In this document: positions 55,044-64,000 of the stretch, piece after piece
Layout of the letters: every line of letters begins with the position of its first letter
Numbering within the stretch: the stretch's first letter is position 1
DNA from: Haliclona indistincta
Taxonomy: Eukaryota > Porifera > Demospongiae > Haplosclerida > Chalinidae
Direction of reading: 5' to 3'
DNA length: 64,000 bases
Assembly: GCA_964017065.1 (NCBI GenBank)
Contig: OZ024785.1
Location: forward strand, 12,045,086 to 12,109,085
Notes under the pieces: model-generated
The model's input: only the letters and a program-made list of their open reading frames with translations
Databases searched by the model: none
Told to the model about the DNA's origin: nothing
Made by a program: the position numbers and the translations under genes

Positions 55044-55156
55044 GTTAATGTATGGTGGGAGGTGTGCTATGGAGTATATCCCGAAGTAGTTATGATAGCA
55101 GCCCGAGGGGCTACTTCGGGATATACACCATAGCACACCTCCCACCATACATTAAC
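55044..55156. repeat. 113-bp hairpin at the left end of DUF3504 element 2
   Basis: Arms 55044-55089 and 55111-55156 (46 nt) pair with one mismatch. The 21-nt loop holds ATGATAGCAGCCCGAGGGG. The core GATAGC(A)GCCCGAGGGGC is shared with the tip of the hairpin at 51911-52035, and both hairpins begin TTAATGTATGG. Confidence 0.93.
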
Positions 55157-55259
55157 AGATTTGTTAGTGTGGGAAGCCATAAGATGAATGGCGCCATTGA
55201 TACCATGGTAACTACAGCAATGACGTCATTAGTCAGCCTCGTGATATTGTGGTTCAGCT

Positions 55260-55959
55260 ATGGCGATGGCGGCTAGCTCTTCATGCTCTTCGACTTCATC
55301 TCCTCCTGTGTCTCCTCCTAGGAAAAAGCGTCTGTCATTGAGTCGAAATAAAAAGTCTCGATTTGCTGTATCGACTGACGAAGAACTAGACCAAGCAAGC
55401 AAGGGGTTTGTTCCTGCTAATACTGTTCGTTGCACTTACTGGGCTATGAAAGTGTTTAATAGTTGGATAGAAGAACGCAACAAGCTAGGTGCTGAAAAAT
55501 GTCCTTCTGATGTGCTAGAAAACCCTGATGTCGCTGTGTTAGACAAATGGCTTTCGGCGTTTGTTGTTGAGGTCCGCCGTGAAGATGGCCAGCAGTAACC
55601 TCCCAACATAATCAACCAGCTCCTTGCAGGGCTGTGGAGGCAAGTGCGATCCAAGACACCTAATGCACCCAATTTTATGAATAGGAAAGACCATCGCTTT
55701 GGCCAGCTTAACAGTGCGATCTCGTCCGTGTTCAGGAAACTACGTGAGCAAGGTGTGGGAGCTTCAATAAAACACGCACCTGTAATAACGCCTGAAGAAG
55801 AGGACTTACTGTGGAGTACTGGAATCATAAGACTCAGTAATTCAGTAACAATTTTCATTGACTATTGCATCTTTCTCTTGCAAAATAATTACTTTTTGGT
55901 TGATCACGCCCATTATTTGATTTTGTACGCGTTGGCTAAGATACTTCCTGGGATATGAT
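55260..55959 (+). pseudogene. DUF3504-type protein, N-terminal two thirds, one nonsense codon
   Basis: A single frame runs 55260-55959 with one in-frame TAA at about 55596. Before it: KKRLSLSRNKKSRFAVSTDE, then GFVPANTVRCTYWAMKVFNS. After it: PPNIINQLLAGLWRQVRSKT, NFMNRKDHRFGQLNSAISSV, FRKLREQGVGASIKHAPVIT and EEEDLLWSTGII. Family members have Tyr between GQ and PPN, so TAA for TAC/TAT is a one-base change. After WSTGII the sequence is no longer DUF3504-like; the catalytic part is deleted and replaced by a hydrophobic tail. Confidence 0.75.
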
Positions 55960-56052
55960 ATGGTTGCTACGTGTGATATGAGCGGTTGCTATGCGTGATA
56001 TGGGAAATATCTTGTGGTCGGTGCCTTCATCTTATGGCTTCCCATGTAACAA

Positions 56053-56574
56053 AAGCAAATGATTGTGAGAATCTATTGACTTTTGATATGTCAGATCAAG
56101 TATCACATTGATCAGACATTAGCACAGTATAATTTTTTTATCGCAATCACTGATAAATTCATTCAATGCTTAGCCAATAGCACATCATGAATTCGGCGTA
56201 ATATTTTAGCGACAGAATGTATATCAGAACTCTTCAAGAACTGTCGTACTGCTCATACCAAATAACTCGATTTTGCATGACTGAATTGGTATTCCTGGGT
56301 CCGGAAACATATAGCAAGTCTGTTAAAATCACTTGAAACGCCAGATATGATCATGCCGTACTTTGCCTCCTCCTGACGAGACCATTTTGTTCGTGGCATG
56401 CTTTCTTGACGGTGTTAATATACTCATTGTAAATACTCACTGGTCAGCATGACCATCAGGTAACTAAAATACCATGAAAGTTCGAGGGAGTGATGGGATA
56501 CGCGATTAAATCGTTTTCTGTCTAGTGTAGCAGCCATCTTGTTTTACACTTAACATGCCACTGCTACCGCGTGA
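56053..56574. other. No gene recognised
   Basis: Unique AT-rich DNA; no ORF, repeat or RNA is seen. Confidence 0.45.
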
Positions 56575-57132
56575 TATAAGGCCACTATTCGTTGAATCTA
56601 TGTTTCTCATCTACCGCCCGCATCAAAATTTGCACCCATAGAATAAATAACCATTACGCCATTATTTGCTAGTGCGCATGCGCAGCCACACCCATTTTAA
56701 TAACTGCAGCACATGCAAGATCAGAGTAGGCGCGGTTTCAACTTAGCAGTACAGTAGGAACGAGTAGGAATGCTGATCAACTTCACTGTCTTCAATAGAA
56801 CCAAGGGTAACACTTTACTTCCATGGAGGATCCGACCTGTACAGCCTCAAATTACTTTTCGCGGATTCGTTTACTCTGAAGCAAGTCCAATAATTCCCGG
56901 ATGCCATGATAGGAATGAACTAGAGTTGAGTCAGGTGTATGTAGGCAAAAGCAAAGACGTATTGGATTTTGTGGATAGTGATGTGGAGGTGTCTGAGGTG
57001 ATTGAAGTGTTTGTCCCTATGCAAAGCTCATCGTTGAATAATGGTATAATGGTAAATGTACCGCCCGCCCGCGTGTAGTTGTAGGGACAGCCCCGATGAG
57101 AAACATAACTTCAACAAATAGTGGCCTAATAT
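56575..57132. mobile_element. TIR element of about 560 bp carrying a 102-codon ORF
   Basis: The left end TATAAGGCCACTATTCGTTG (56575 on) pairs with 57096-57132, whose complement reads TATTAGGCCACTATTTGTTG.... About 37 bp pair with four mismatches, followed on both sides by a CCGCCCGC motif. TA may be the TSD. Confidence 0.7.
56770..57078 (+). CDS. 102-codon ORF inside a TIR element, unknown
   Basis: The product begins MLINFTVFNRTKGNTLLPWR and continues ITFRGFVYSEASPIIPG, then an acidic stretch (DFVDSDVEVSEVIEVFV), ending VNVPPARV. It has no signal peptide, membrane segment or known motif. It fills most of the interior of the TIR element and ends close to the right TIR, so it may be an internally deleted or captured gene. 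Single frame, ATG start. Confidence 0.35.
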   Translation: MLINFTVFNRTKGNTLLPWRIRPVQPQITFRGFVYSEASPIIPGCHDRNELELSQVYVGKSKDVLDFVDSDVEVSEVIEVFVPMQSSSLNNGIMVNVPPARV

Positions 57133-57902
57133 ACAACAATGAACTTGGCTTACTTGAAAATGTTACCACCTTGTGATTAGCGAAACATCAAATAACAATC
57201 TTTAGTCATAATTGCCTCTCCTCGGCTAAGATTTGATGTTTATAAAAAGTGGGTAGCAATTGATATTCAGTGTCCGGCCTTGCTCGCCTAAACAGCACAG
57301 AGAAACATTTGTAAACTAAACACAGGTAAAATACATTGTTTAGTAGTCACAAACCTGTATACAATTCGAACAAACGACAAAGAAACATCGCGATGGCAAC
57401 CGATCAAAGAGACAGCTACTTTGCCGTTCTTGCCATGCTGCACGTGAAGATGGGTGTGGTCAAAGATAGTTGGGTGTGGTCAAAATCGCTGCGCGTGCGC
57501 GGCCGCCTTTCCAGTTGGGGCTGCAGACCAGTACTGCAGCAGAGCTTGTAACTATGAATCACGCCAGGAGCCCTGATCATGCTTTACTAAAAAGAGTCTC
57601 GTATCGATCACGACTATTACTGATCTTTTACTTCAAATTCCGGTATTGGTGTGTGAACAAATTATTCTACCACAATGCATGCAGCTACAGACTGCTTTGA
57701 TTCCTAGCGACAATCCTTGCATTCCCATTGATGCATGCAGTTAACACTCACTGATCATGACTATAATAAAATACCATTATCTCACACAAAATCATAAAGA
57801 AAGGAGCTGAAGAAGAGATGATCTTCATACACCTGCTCTTAAAATCATACATCACTTTGCGAACTGTTAACACACAATTATAATAATTACAATAGTTATT
57901 CT
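57133..57902. other. Non-coding 3' flank of the TTC39-like gene
   Basis: No clear gene. The direct repeat TGGGTGTGGTCAAA occurs at 57451 and 57469. The downstream side of the minus-strand gene contains several A/T-rich runs; I could not pick a polyadenylation site. Confidence 0.4.
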
Positions 57903-60900
57903 CTATCGCAGTAAACCCATAGCAGAGTGGACTTTGAAATTGAGTCGAGCTTCAAACTCATAGCTGCTAAAATTATCCTGAGAAAAAGAGGGCGAGGGAA
58001 AAAGAGAAGAAGAAAGGGGAAAAGAAGGAAAATTAGTAGTTACAGTTTAGAATATTACGCCCTTACCTTAGCATGATCTAATAACATTCTAGCTCTGACA
58101 AACTGGAAAAGAGAAAAAAGGAAACAATTTTCATAATAAATAATAATTATAACTGAACACAACCAAAAATAGCGATAACCAAAATTTGTTTGTGATCGAA
58201 ACCAATAGCGATCAAAGGAGCAAATGGGGTTCATGGGGCTCATGGGGGGGTTCATGGGGCTAATGACAAGATTGCCTTTCCTTCAGAAAACTTGGAGAGT
58301 TCAGATGGTTGTTTCAAGAATGGCGGCAGCAAGAGGACTCCTAACGGGGCTTGTTACGCAGCCAGGTACAGCAAAGACATGATGTGCAAACATGGTAGGC
58401 ATGGTAACCAATAGTAACAACTTTATATAAATCTACGCTTTGGGTTTTGGTTTTGATTTCATTTTCAGGCACATGTGTATCAAAAAATCCAGTTATTCTG
58501 GTCATGAACAATAACAGGCTATTCCCTTGAAACCATGACGTCATTTTCACCTAGCCAACAGCCTCTAATGACATAGGTAGTGTCATAAGAAGAAGAATTT
58601 TCGAAATTAAATACAAAAATATGAGTGATTCTACTGTACATGCTTATCATAATAATTATTTTAATATTCATACCTCGTCTCTGGATATATGGATCACAGC
58701 AAGCTCATACAAGGCAAATGACATGATGTGCTTATCGTGACGTATTGCCTTCTCAAATTTAGCAGCAGATTGAAATGACTGAAAGAAAAATACACACTAT
58801 GTAAGTAGAGTACAGCATACCAATAGTCAATAGTTAATGAAGTACGGAAATAATCAAAAATAAATTGTTGTAGTTGAACTATCAATGCTAGGAGTCAATA
58901 ATATTTTCAAGGAGTTGAGAGCATTGTTGTGGAGAGCTCTCATCTTTCATATACTCACCTGATTCAACACCTCTCAATGGCTGTTCAGTGGGAGAAACAT
59001 ATCCTGTTCTAGGAACATAGGGTATGCCTTGTAAAGCTCATTACAAAAAAGTCTGATTGACAAAGACAGTATAAACCATCCATAATTGTCAACAGATGTC
59101 TATTTATAGTGATGCGCTATGTCAGAGTGACATGTACCACTAGTCACATCACAACACTTGTGTGCTGCTTGTTTAAAAGCAACATCCCAACTCACACGTC
59201 AATGGGAGAATTACATACCCACACACCTTCTCTGCTTCAGGGATCCGGTTCAGACTCTTCAACACACAGCCCATCAACAGGTCACGCAGTCCGTGATGGA
59301 ATGGTAGTCCATTGGGAGAGGTCGCCTTGTGCAGCATCTCAAGCATCTTGAGTTTGGTAGCCTCAGAGGTCATGGGTAGTGCACTCCAAAGGTAGACCAG
59401 CTCGATGGACATCAAGATCATTTCAATATCCATCATTGGAGAGAGGTCTGGCTTGTAGACACTAGCCTGCAGCAGAGAAAGAATACACGGTCACCACAAA
59501 CACCAATCCTAGCTATGACACATACAGTTACGAATTCTGATATTGCGTGTTTTTATCAACTGCTTGTGCTACAGCAAACTCGGTGTTAAAATTTAAGCTA
59601 TGAAGCTATACTGAAAAAACAATCATACTACAGTGGAACCTCTCTAAGGCAGACACCATTGGGACCAACAAAAAGCGTCCATTATAGAGAGGGTGTCCTC
59701 TGGTCAGGGGTTTATTATACATTATGTGGGTTATATTTGGGATTCAGTAAGTGTCCATTATAGAGGGATGAGAGAGGGTAGCCTCGTCCCCAGGGTCTAT
59801 AATTACTACATTGAACTGTGAGCATTTGATAGTATACCGTTAGTGAAAACATTTGCTACTAAAAATTCTGTTTTCTGAATGCCTTTGAAAAATAAAAATT
59901 TCAAGTAATCCCTTAATAATTATTGGGAAAGTTTACATGAAAATTAAAACACCTACATGCAGACAAGATCCAATAAAATACTCAGCGAAATTCCTGGGTA
60001 GCCTGGGCGAGAGCCTGGGTACGAGGCTAATAGCTTGTCTGCATACAGACGGACTAATCACAACTACTATGAAACTTTGTGTGAGTCGGCAGCCATCATA
60101 ATGCCGGCAAAGTTAGTAGATCCAAGTAGCTACTACAGCTTAGAACAACACTTTAGTTGCTGCTTCGTACGAATATTAAATTCTTTTTACTTTTTACTCG
60201 CATCTTACATGTAGGTAATTTTTACCTCAAATAAAACCCTCCTCCATTTGTAGAAGCTAGGTGATTGAGCACACTAGCTAGTACGCTTACAATGATTATG
60301 TCACAATTGGTTAGCCTAGCATGAATACACAGCATTTTACCCGCATTTCAAGGTCTAGCTACACTAAAATAATGTCAGCTTTTTATACTATAAGCTTAAA
60401 ATAATGGTATGGTATAAATCAAACATCTTATTATTTTTTACAACTATTCTTTCAGAATGTTTGTGACGTACAGCATCTCTATGCTACTACTCACTCGTCT
60501 TGAGCAGAATTTCTCCATGTTGTTGTTCTTTCTCTTGACCAGCTTCCCGCACTGTAGGAACAGCTCTCTGGCTTGCTTCAGGTCTCCACTAACACCGGCT
60601 GTCACTGCACCAAGGTAGGCATAGAAACTAGCCGACCATCTTGTCTCATCCTTTAACCTGCACATGACCAAGAATTCATAACAGACAGTATTCAACACTC
60701 AATAGCATAATGTAAAAGGCATACCGTATAGCGGGAAATTTTCAGGGGAGAAAATTTTCGCGAGTGCGCGAGATAGAGGATTTCGCGAATAATATTTTCG
60801 CAGAATCAGCTCTATTGCCCTTATCTTTGTCAACAAAAAACAAGACATTCCTGGATAATATTTTCGTGAATAGCCTGTAATTAGTGAAATTCGTGAAATT

Positions 60901-63900
60901 TTCCCCCACGAAAATTTCCCTCTATACTGTAGTCCTAGTTGGGCAATGAATCTCATTTGATAATATAAGAAGGTGTTTATAGGAGTTGGATGCATAGCAA
61001 TAAAAGGTATGAGATGAGACAATGCTTGTAATAAGAGCGTACTGGGTATCAGAACCAACCAGCACATTCTCAGGCAGGCATGTGTAAAAGATGTACACAT
61101 GTATGTTTAGAATGCATAGTGGTACATATGCCAAAACACTACAGTGCTTCTAGTCTAGAGAGGCCACTTTTTATTCCCAGAGTTGTGTGTGTAGTTAGTC
61201 CACACAACTTTCTACATAGCCCTTTCTATTGCATTAATGCAGATTGCAACTATGAGGATGAGAAAATGCAAGACACACGATGCTCTACAGCTCTCTCCCA
61301 TTGAAGCTAATACAATAGCGCCATGTTTGTGACATCACTATAATTTGTACAACGTCACGACGAACCACACCTACGACACAGCAGCCACTGTCTAGCGCCA
61401 CAACGAGGCTTGGCGGTTATTATTCCTCGAGCTTAGCTAATATCTATGCTGTAGAAGCACGCTTAAGAACGGGCAAAGTGCAAAACACAGCTTTTGATCG
61501 GCGCCATTCTTGCCGCTCGACAGTGAGCGGCGCAGCGCACGCAGAAACACGTAATCGATAAACGCTCATATTGGATGAATATCATTATAACACGGCAGAG
61601 AATCGAAGTCACAGCTAAACTTGGTGTTCTCGCTGACCGCGTTTGCGCATGGATGAACGTATCGCGCTAGTTTAAAAACTAGTGAAAACTACAAGTATCT
61701 GGCTATCCAGAGATCAAGTGGTTTTTCTTAACTCTCAAAGATTCTCTGATTACAGCCCTAACACTTTTACCACTAAAAATAACTGATTTTTGGTGTATGT
61801 CTGGCTCATACAACACTATGCATGATACTTAAGCTACCAAACTTGCTGAGATGAAAACTGAACTATCATTTAATCATTCTGTTGAGGGAATTTTCTTAAC
61901 TCAGCTCAATACTCTATTCCTGGCCCTAACACATTTCCCACTAGCCGAAACTCACCACCTGGTACTTCAGCAGCAACAAAATTGTTCACAGACAACAGAA
62001 ACTATTCAAACTTGCAAGACTTTATTAGCACAGATATAAGAACATTCAGACAAGATTTCAGCTTTATTGCATTGAAATAACATTTTTACAACAAAAACAT
62101 TCTTGCTGACCACAAAAACATAAAAGTGGCCTCTCTAGACTAGAAGCACTGTACGTAATGTTTAAGAATGTATTAATACAGACCTCATAAAACAAGGCAG
62201 AGCATCAGAGTATTGCATTTGAAGATAGTAGATCCAACCTAAAGAAAACAAACAATTGACCCACAATGACCCACTAGCAAACACATCATGCAATTATGAA
62301 CCAGGACCTCACAAGAGAAGTGAGAGACCTGAATACAAATGCACTGATCAGTGATTACCAGAAAACAGCTCAATTTCAAGTACAAAAGCACGTTTTATCA
62401 AGACTCACCCACAATGTTACGAAGTAGGTACCAATTCACAAAAATACATTTTATCTTGGCAAGAAATTTCAAGTTAACCTTTCTCGTAAAGACACACATG
62501 CTCGATTTCTCTCTGCTCTCGTGCCAAGCTGGCTGCATAGCTGTATGCTTTTAGTGCCTGACTTAAATCAGACTGTGAGGAGAGAGAGAGTGAGTGAGTG
62601 AGTGGGTGGGTGGGTGAGTGGGTGGGTGGGTGAGTGAGTGAGTGAGTGAGTGAGTGAGTGAGTGAGTGAGTGAGTGAGTGAGTGAGTGAGTGAGTGAGTG
62701 AGTGAGTGAGTGAGTGAGTGAGTGAGTGAGTGAGTGAGTGAGTGAGTGAGTGAGTGAGTGAGTGAGTGAGTGAGTGAGTGAGTGAGTGAGTGAGTGAGTG
62801 AGTGAGTGAGTGAGTGAGTGAGTGAGTGAGTGAGTGAGTGAGTGAGTGAGTGAGTGAGTGAGTGAGTGAGTGAGTGAGTGAGTGAGTGAGTGAGTGAGTG
62901 AGTGAGTGAGTGAGTGAGTGAGTGAGTGAGTGAGTGAGTGAGTGAGTGAGTGAGTGAGTGAGTGAGTGAGTGAGTGAGTGAGTGAGTGAGTGAGTGAGTG
63001 AGTGAGTGAGTGAGTGAGTGAGTGAGTGAGTGAGTGAGTGAGTGAGTGAGTGAGTGAGTGAGTGAGTGAGTGAGTGAGTGAGTGAGTGAGTGAGTGAGTG
63101 AGTGAGTGAGTGAGTGAGTGAGTGAGTGAGTGAGTGAGTGAGTGAGTGAGTGAGTGAGTGAGTGAGTGAGTGAGTGAGTGAGTGAGTGAGTGAGTGAGTG
63201 AGTGAGTGAGTGAGTGAGTGAGTGAGTGAGTGAGTGAGTGAGTGAGTGAGTGAGTGAGTGAGTGAGTGAGTGAGTGAGTGAGTGAGTGAGTGAGTGAGTG
63301 AGTGAGTGAGTGAGTGAGTGAGTGAGTGAGTGAGTGAGTGAGTGAGTGAGTGAGTGAGTGAGTGAGTGAGTGAGTGAGTGAGTGAGTGAGTGAGTGAGTG
63401 AGTGAGTGAGTGAGTGAGTGAGTGAGTGAGTGAGTGAGTGAGTGAGTGAGTGAGTGAGTGAGTGAGTGAGTGAGTGAGTGAGTGAGTGAGTGAGTGAGTG
63501 AGTGAGTGAGTGAGTGAGTGAGTGAGTGAGTGAGTGAGTGAGTGAGTGAGTGAGTGAGTGAGTGAGTGAGTGAGTGAGTGAGTGAGTGAGTGAGTGAGTG
63601 AGTGAGTGAGTGAGTGAGTGAGTGAGTGAGTGAGTGAGTGAGTGAGTGAGTGAGTGAGTGAGTGAGTGAGTGAGTGAGTGAGTGAGTGAGTGAGTGAGTG
63701 AGAGGAGAGGGGAAAGCGAAGGATGAAAAGAAAGACAATGAGAGGATAGATAATGCTAAATTTCCTTTTCACTATGTACCTGAAGATAAAGTATTTTGCC
63801 TTTGAAGTACAGGAAGAGGGCGGAGTCTGGATACAGGCTCTCGGCCTCGGCTAGTAATCGTTTTGCCTCAGACACAGCTACAAAAGTAGAGATGGAGAAA

Positions 63901-64000
63901 CATAATCATAATGACGCACAATACCACTTACGTAACTTAAGCATGCAAATGACGTGTGAGAGTGAAATATGTAACATACCAACATCATCCTGTTCTCCAT
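57903..64000 (-). CDS. TTC39: TTC39/Iml2-family tetratricopeptide repeat protein, C-terminal nine exons
   Basis: Model: complement join(57903..57977, 58067..58102, 58674..58778, 59227..59466, 60495..60657, 62184..62238, 62479..62572, 63780..63877, 63980..64000); the 5' end is outside the window. Phases match at every join and all sites are GT/AG. The product reads SEAKRLLAEAESLYPDSALF, FKGKILYLQ, ALKAYSYAASLAREQ, GWIYYLQMQYSDALPCFMRL, WSASFYAYLGAVTAG, KARELF-like LKQARELFLQCGKLVKRKN, MEKFCSRRASVYKPD, IELVYLWSALPMT, LLMGCVLKSLNRIPEAEKSF, FALYELAVIHISRDE and RMLLDHAKDNFSSYEFEARL, then NFKVHSAMGLLR-stop. The order of helical pairs, the W-S-A...Y-x-Y-L segment, the F-x-x-R-x-x-x-Y block before E-x-x-Y-L-W and the A-K-x-x-x-x-x-Y-E-x-E-x-R-x-x-x-x-x-H-x-A ending match TTC39A/B/C. 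TTC39 proteins act in lipid and lipid-droplet or cilium-related roles in vertebrates. The subtype (A, B or C) is not resolved. Confidence 0.88.
59631..59778 (+). mobile_element. 5' end of a Tigger/pogo-like element, same family as 588-1537
   Basis: TA then CAGTGGAACCTCTCTAAGGC and GACACCATTGGGACCA match the left end of the element at 588. The right end was not found before the next MITE. It lies in an intron of the TTC39-like gene. Confidence 0.75.
59781..60027. mobile_element. MITE, 247 bp, TIR GCCTCGTxCCCAGG
   Basis: The left end GCCTCGTCCCCAGGGTCT pairs with the right end AGAGCCTGGGTACGAGGC, with TA on each side (59779-59780 and 60028-60029). It directly adjoins the Tigger-like fragment and may be nested in it. 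Intronic. Confidence 0.8.
60724..60929. mobile_element. MITE, 206 bp, TIR with (C/A)GTATAG(C/A)GGGAAATTTTC
   Basis: The left end CCGTATAGCGGGAAATTTTC pairs with the right end, whose complement is CAGTATAGAGGGAAATTTTC. TA flanks at 60722-60723 and 60930-60931. The interior repeats AATATTTTCG(C/T)GAAT in inverted order, so the whole element can fold. I know this TIR type from other marine invertebrate genomes. It lies in the intron 60658-62183. Confidence 0.85.
61142..62151. mobile_element. Non-autonomous DNA transposon, 1010 bp, 31-bp perfect TIRs
   Basis: The first 31 bases, CAGTGCTTCTAGTCTAGAGA..., are the exact reverse complement of the last 31. TA flanks at 61140-61141 and 62152-62153. 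The interior has no transposase, but it contains two related halves: TTTTCTTAACTC...GCCCTAACAC.TTT.CCACTA occurs at about 61720-61780 and 61890-61945. Perfect TIRs suggest a young insertion. It lies in the same intron as 60724-60929. Confidence 0.92.
62584..63702 (+). repeat. (GTGA)n microsatellite, about 1.1 kb
   Basis: It is pure GTGA from about 62631 to 63702 (about 268 units). The left end is degenerate, with GTGG/GTGGGT interruptions. It fills the intron 62573-63779 of the TTC39-like gene and ends within about 12 bp of its 3' splice site. On the gene strand it reads (TCAC)n. The 391- and 432-codon frames over it (Thr-His-Ser-Leu repeats) are artefacts of the repeat. Confidence 0.98.

Larger units (their letters stand above)
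55044..56052 (+). mobile_element. DUF3504-carrying element 2 (hairpin + TIR)
   Basis: The left TIR from 55161 (TTGTTAGTGTGGGAAGCCAT) pairs with the right TIR 56021-56052, whose complement is TTGTTACATGGGAAGCCATA.... A GACGTCATTAG motif lies between TIR and ORF, as in element 1. The element length from hairpin to right TIR is 1009 bp. Confidence 0.72.

Noticed and set aside
58937..59006. Possible extra exon of the TTC39-like gene (reads TGYVSPTEQPLRGVES)
   Set aside because: Its phase does not fit the flanking exons, and joining 59227 directly to 58778 restores the family pattern without it.
62474..63772. 432- and 391-codon open frames of Thr-His-Ser-Leu repeats on the minus strand
   Set aside because: They are produced by the GTGA microsatellite in an intron. 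Only the last ~30 residues (62479-62572) are a real exon.
1..64000. tRNA, rRNA or CRISPR arrays
   Set aside because: I looked for clover-leaf A/B-box patterns, conserved rRNA segments and spaced palindromic repeats and saw none that were convincing. Covariance-model scanning would be needed to exclude tRNAs.

Overview
This is animal nuclear DNA. It has spliced genes, many of them with introns of about 45-60 bp and consensus GT/AG sites, no operons, and a very dense load of broken mobile elements. The best guess is a marine invertebrate, probably a demosponge. That guess rests on tiny introns, TA- and 8-bp-duplicating MITEs, and expanded families (DUF3504/Crypton-like, hAT, MULE-like, Harbinger-like, RLE-type LINE) that I associate with sponge and cnidarian genomes; no single feature proves it. 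Most of the window is transposon graveyard. The only conserved cellular gene I recognise with confidence is a TTC39/Iml2-family TPR gene on the minus strand at the right edge.

Layout. 1-3.1 kb: a possible first exon on the minus strand, then copy A of a duplicated gene fragment, split by a 950-bp Tigger/pogo-like element. 3.3-8.4 kb: a coiled-coil exon, tandem repeats, and remnants of a transposase-like family and of a retroelement CCHC gag. 8.47-12.8 kb: copy B of the duplication, split by a complete hAT transposon (8958-11484) with TIRs, an 8-bp TSD and an intact two-exon transposase. 13-15.3 kb: a TGTACAACAT satellite and non-coding DNA. 15.3-15.9 kb: the 3' exons of a proline-rich gene. 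16.7-21.7 kb: integrase-like scraps, a 316-codon gene of an unnamed zinc-finger family between direct repeats, a degenerate transposase relative and a small two-exon gene end. 23-28.9 kb: a DUF3504 C-terminal fragment, a hAT MITE with a perfect TSD, a six-exon gene for a small C2HC-finger protein, and dispersed repeats. 29-33 kb: a Ty3/gypsy pol remnant, a multi-exon pseudogene interrupted by a MITE, and a Harbinger-like transposase remnant. 34.8-38.2 kb: a MITE, a RecQ-like helicase pseudogene, and a hAT remnant fused to a gag-like CCHC tail. 39.6-44.2 kb: a minisatellite, an RLE-type LINE, and a zinc-finger/PHD pseudogene. 45-47 kb: a 42-bp x 8 minisatellite and AT-rich DNA. 47.85-50.0 kb: a complete Tc1/mariner-IS630 element with a second, convergent gene. 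50.3-56.1 kb: DUF3504 fragments, two of them in elements that share near-identical TIRs and a long hairpin at the left end. 56.6-57.1 kb: a TIR element with a 102-codon ORF. 57.9-64.0 kb: the TTC39-like gene, whose introns hold four MITE-like insertions and a 1.1-kb (GTGA)n array.

The most original signals are (1) the hairpin + TIR + DUF3504 element pair at 51.9 and 55.0 kb; (2) the mariner-type element with an added PB1-like/SHOCT-like gene; (3) the hAT insertion whose TSD duplicates a 3' splice site; and (4) the unnamed protein family seen at 18.7, 39.9 and 43.3 kb. Exon models and family names come from reading alone, without a database search.
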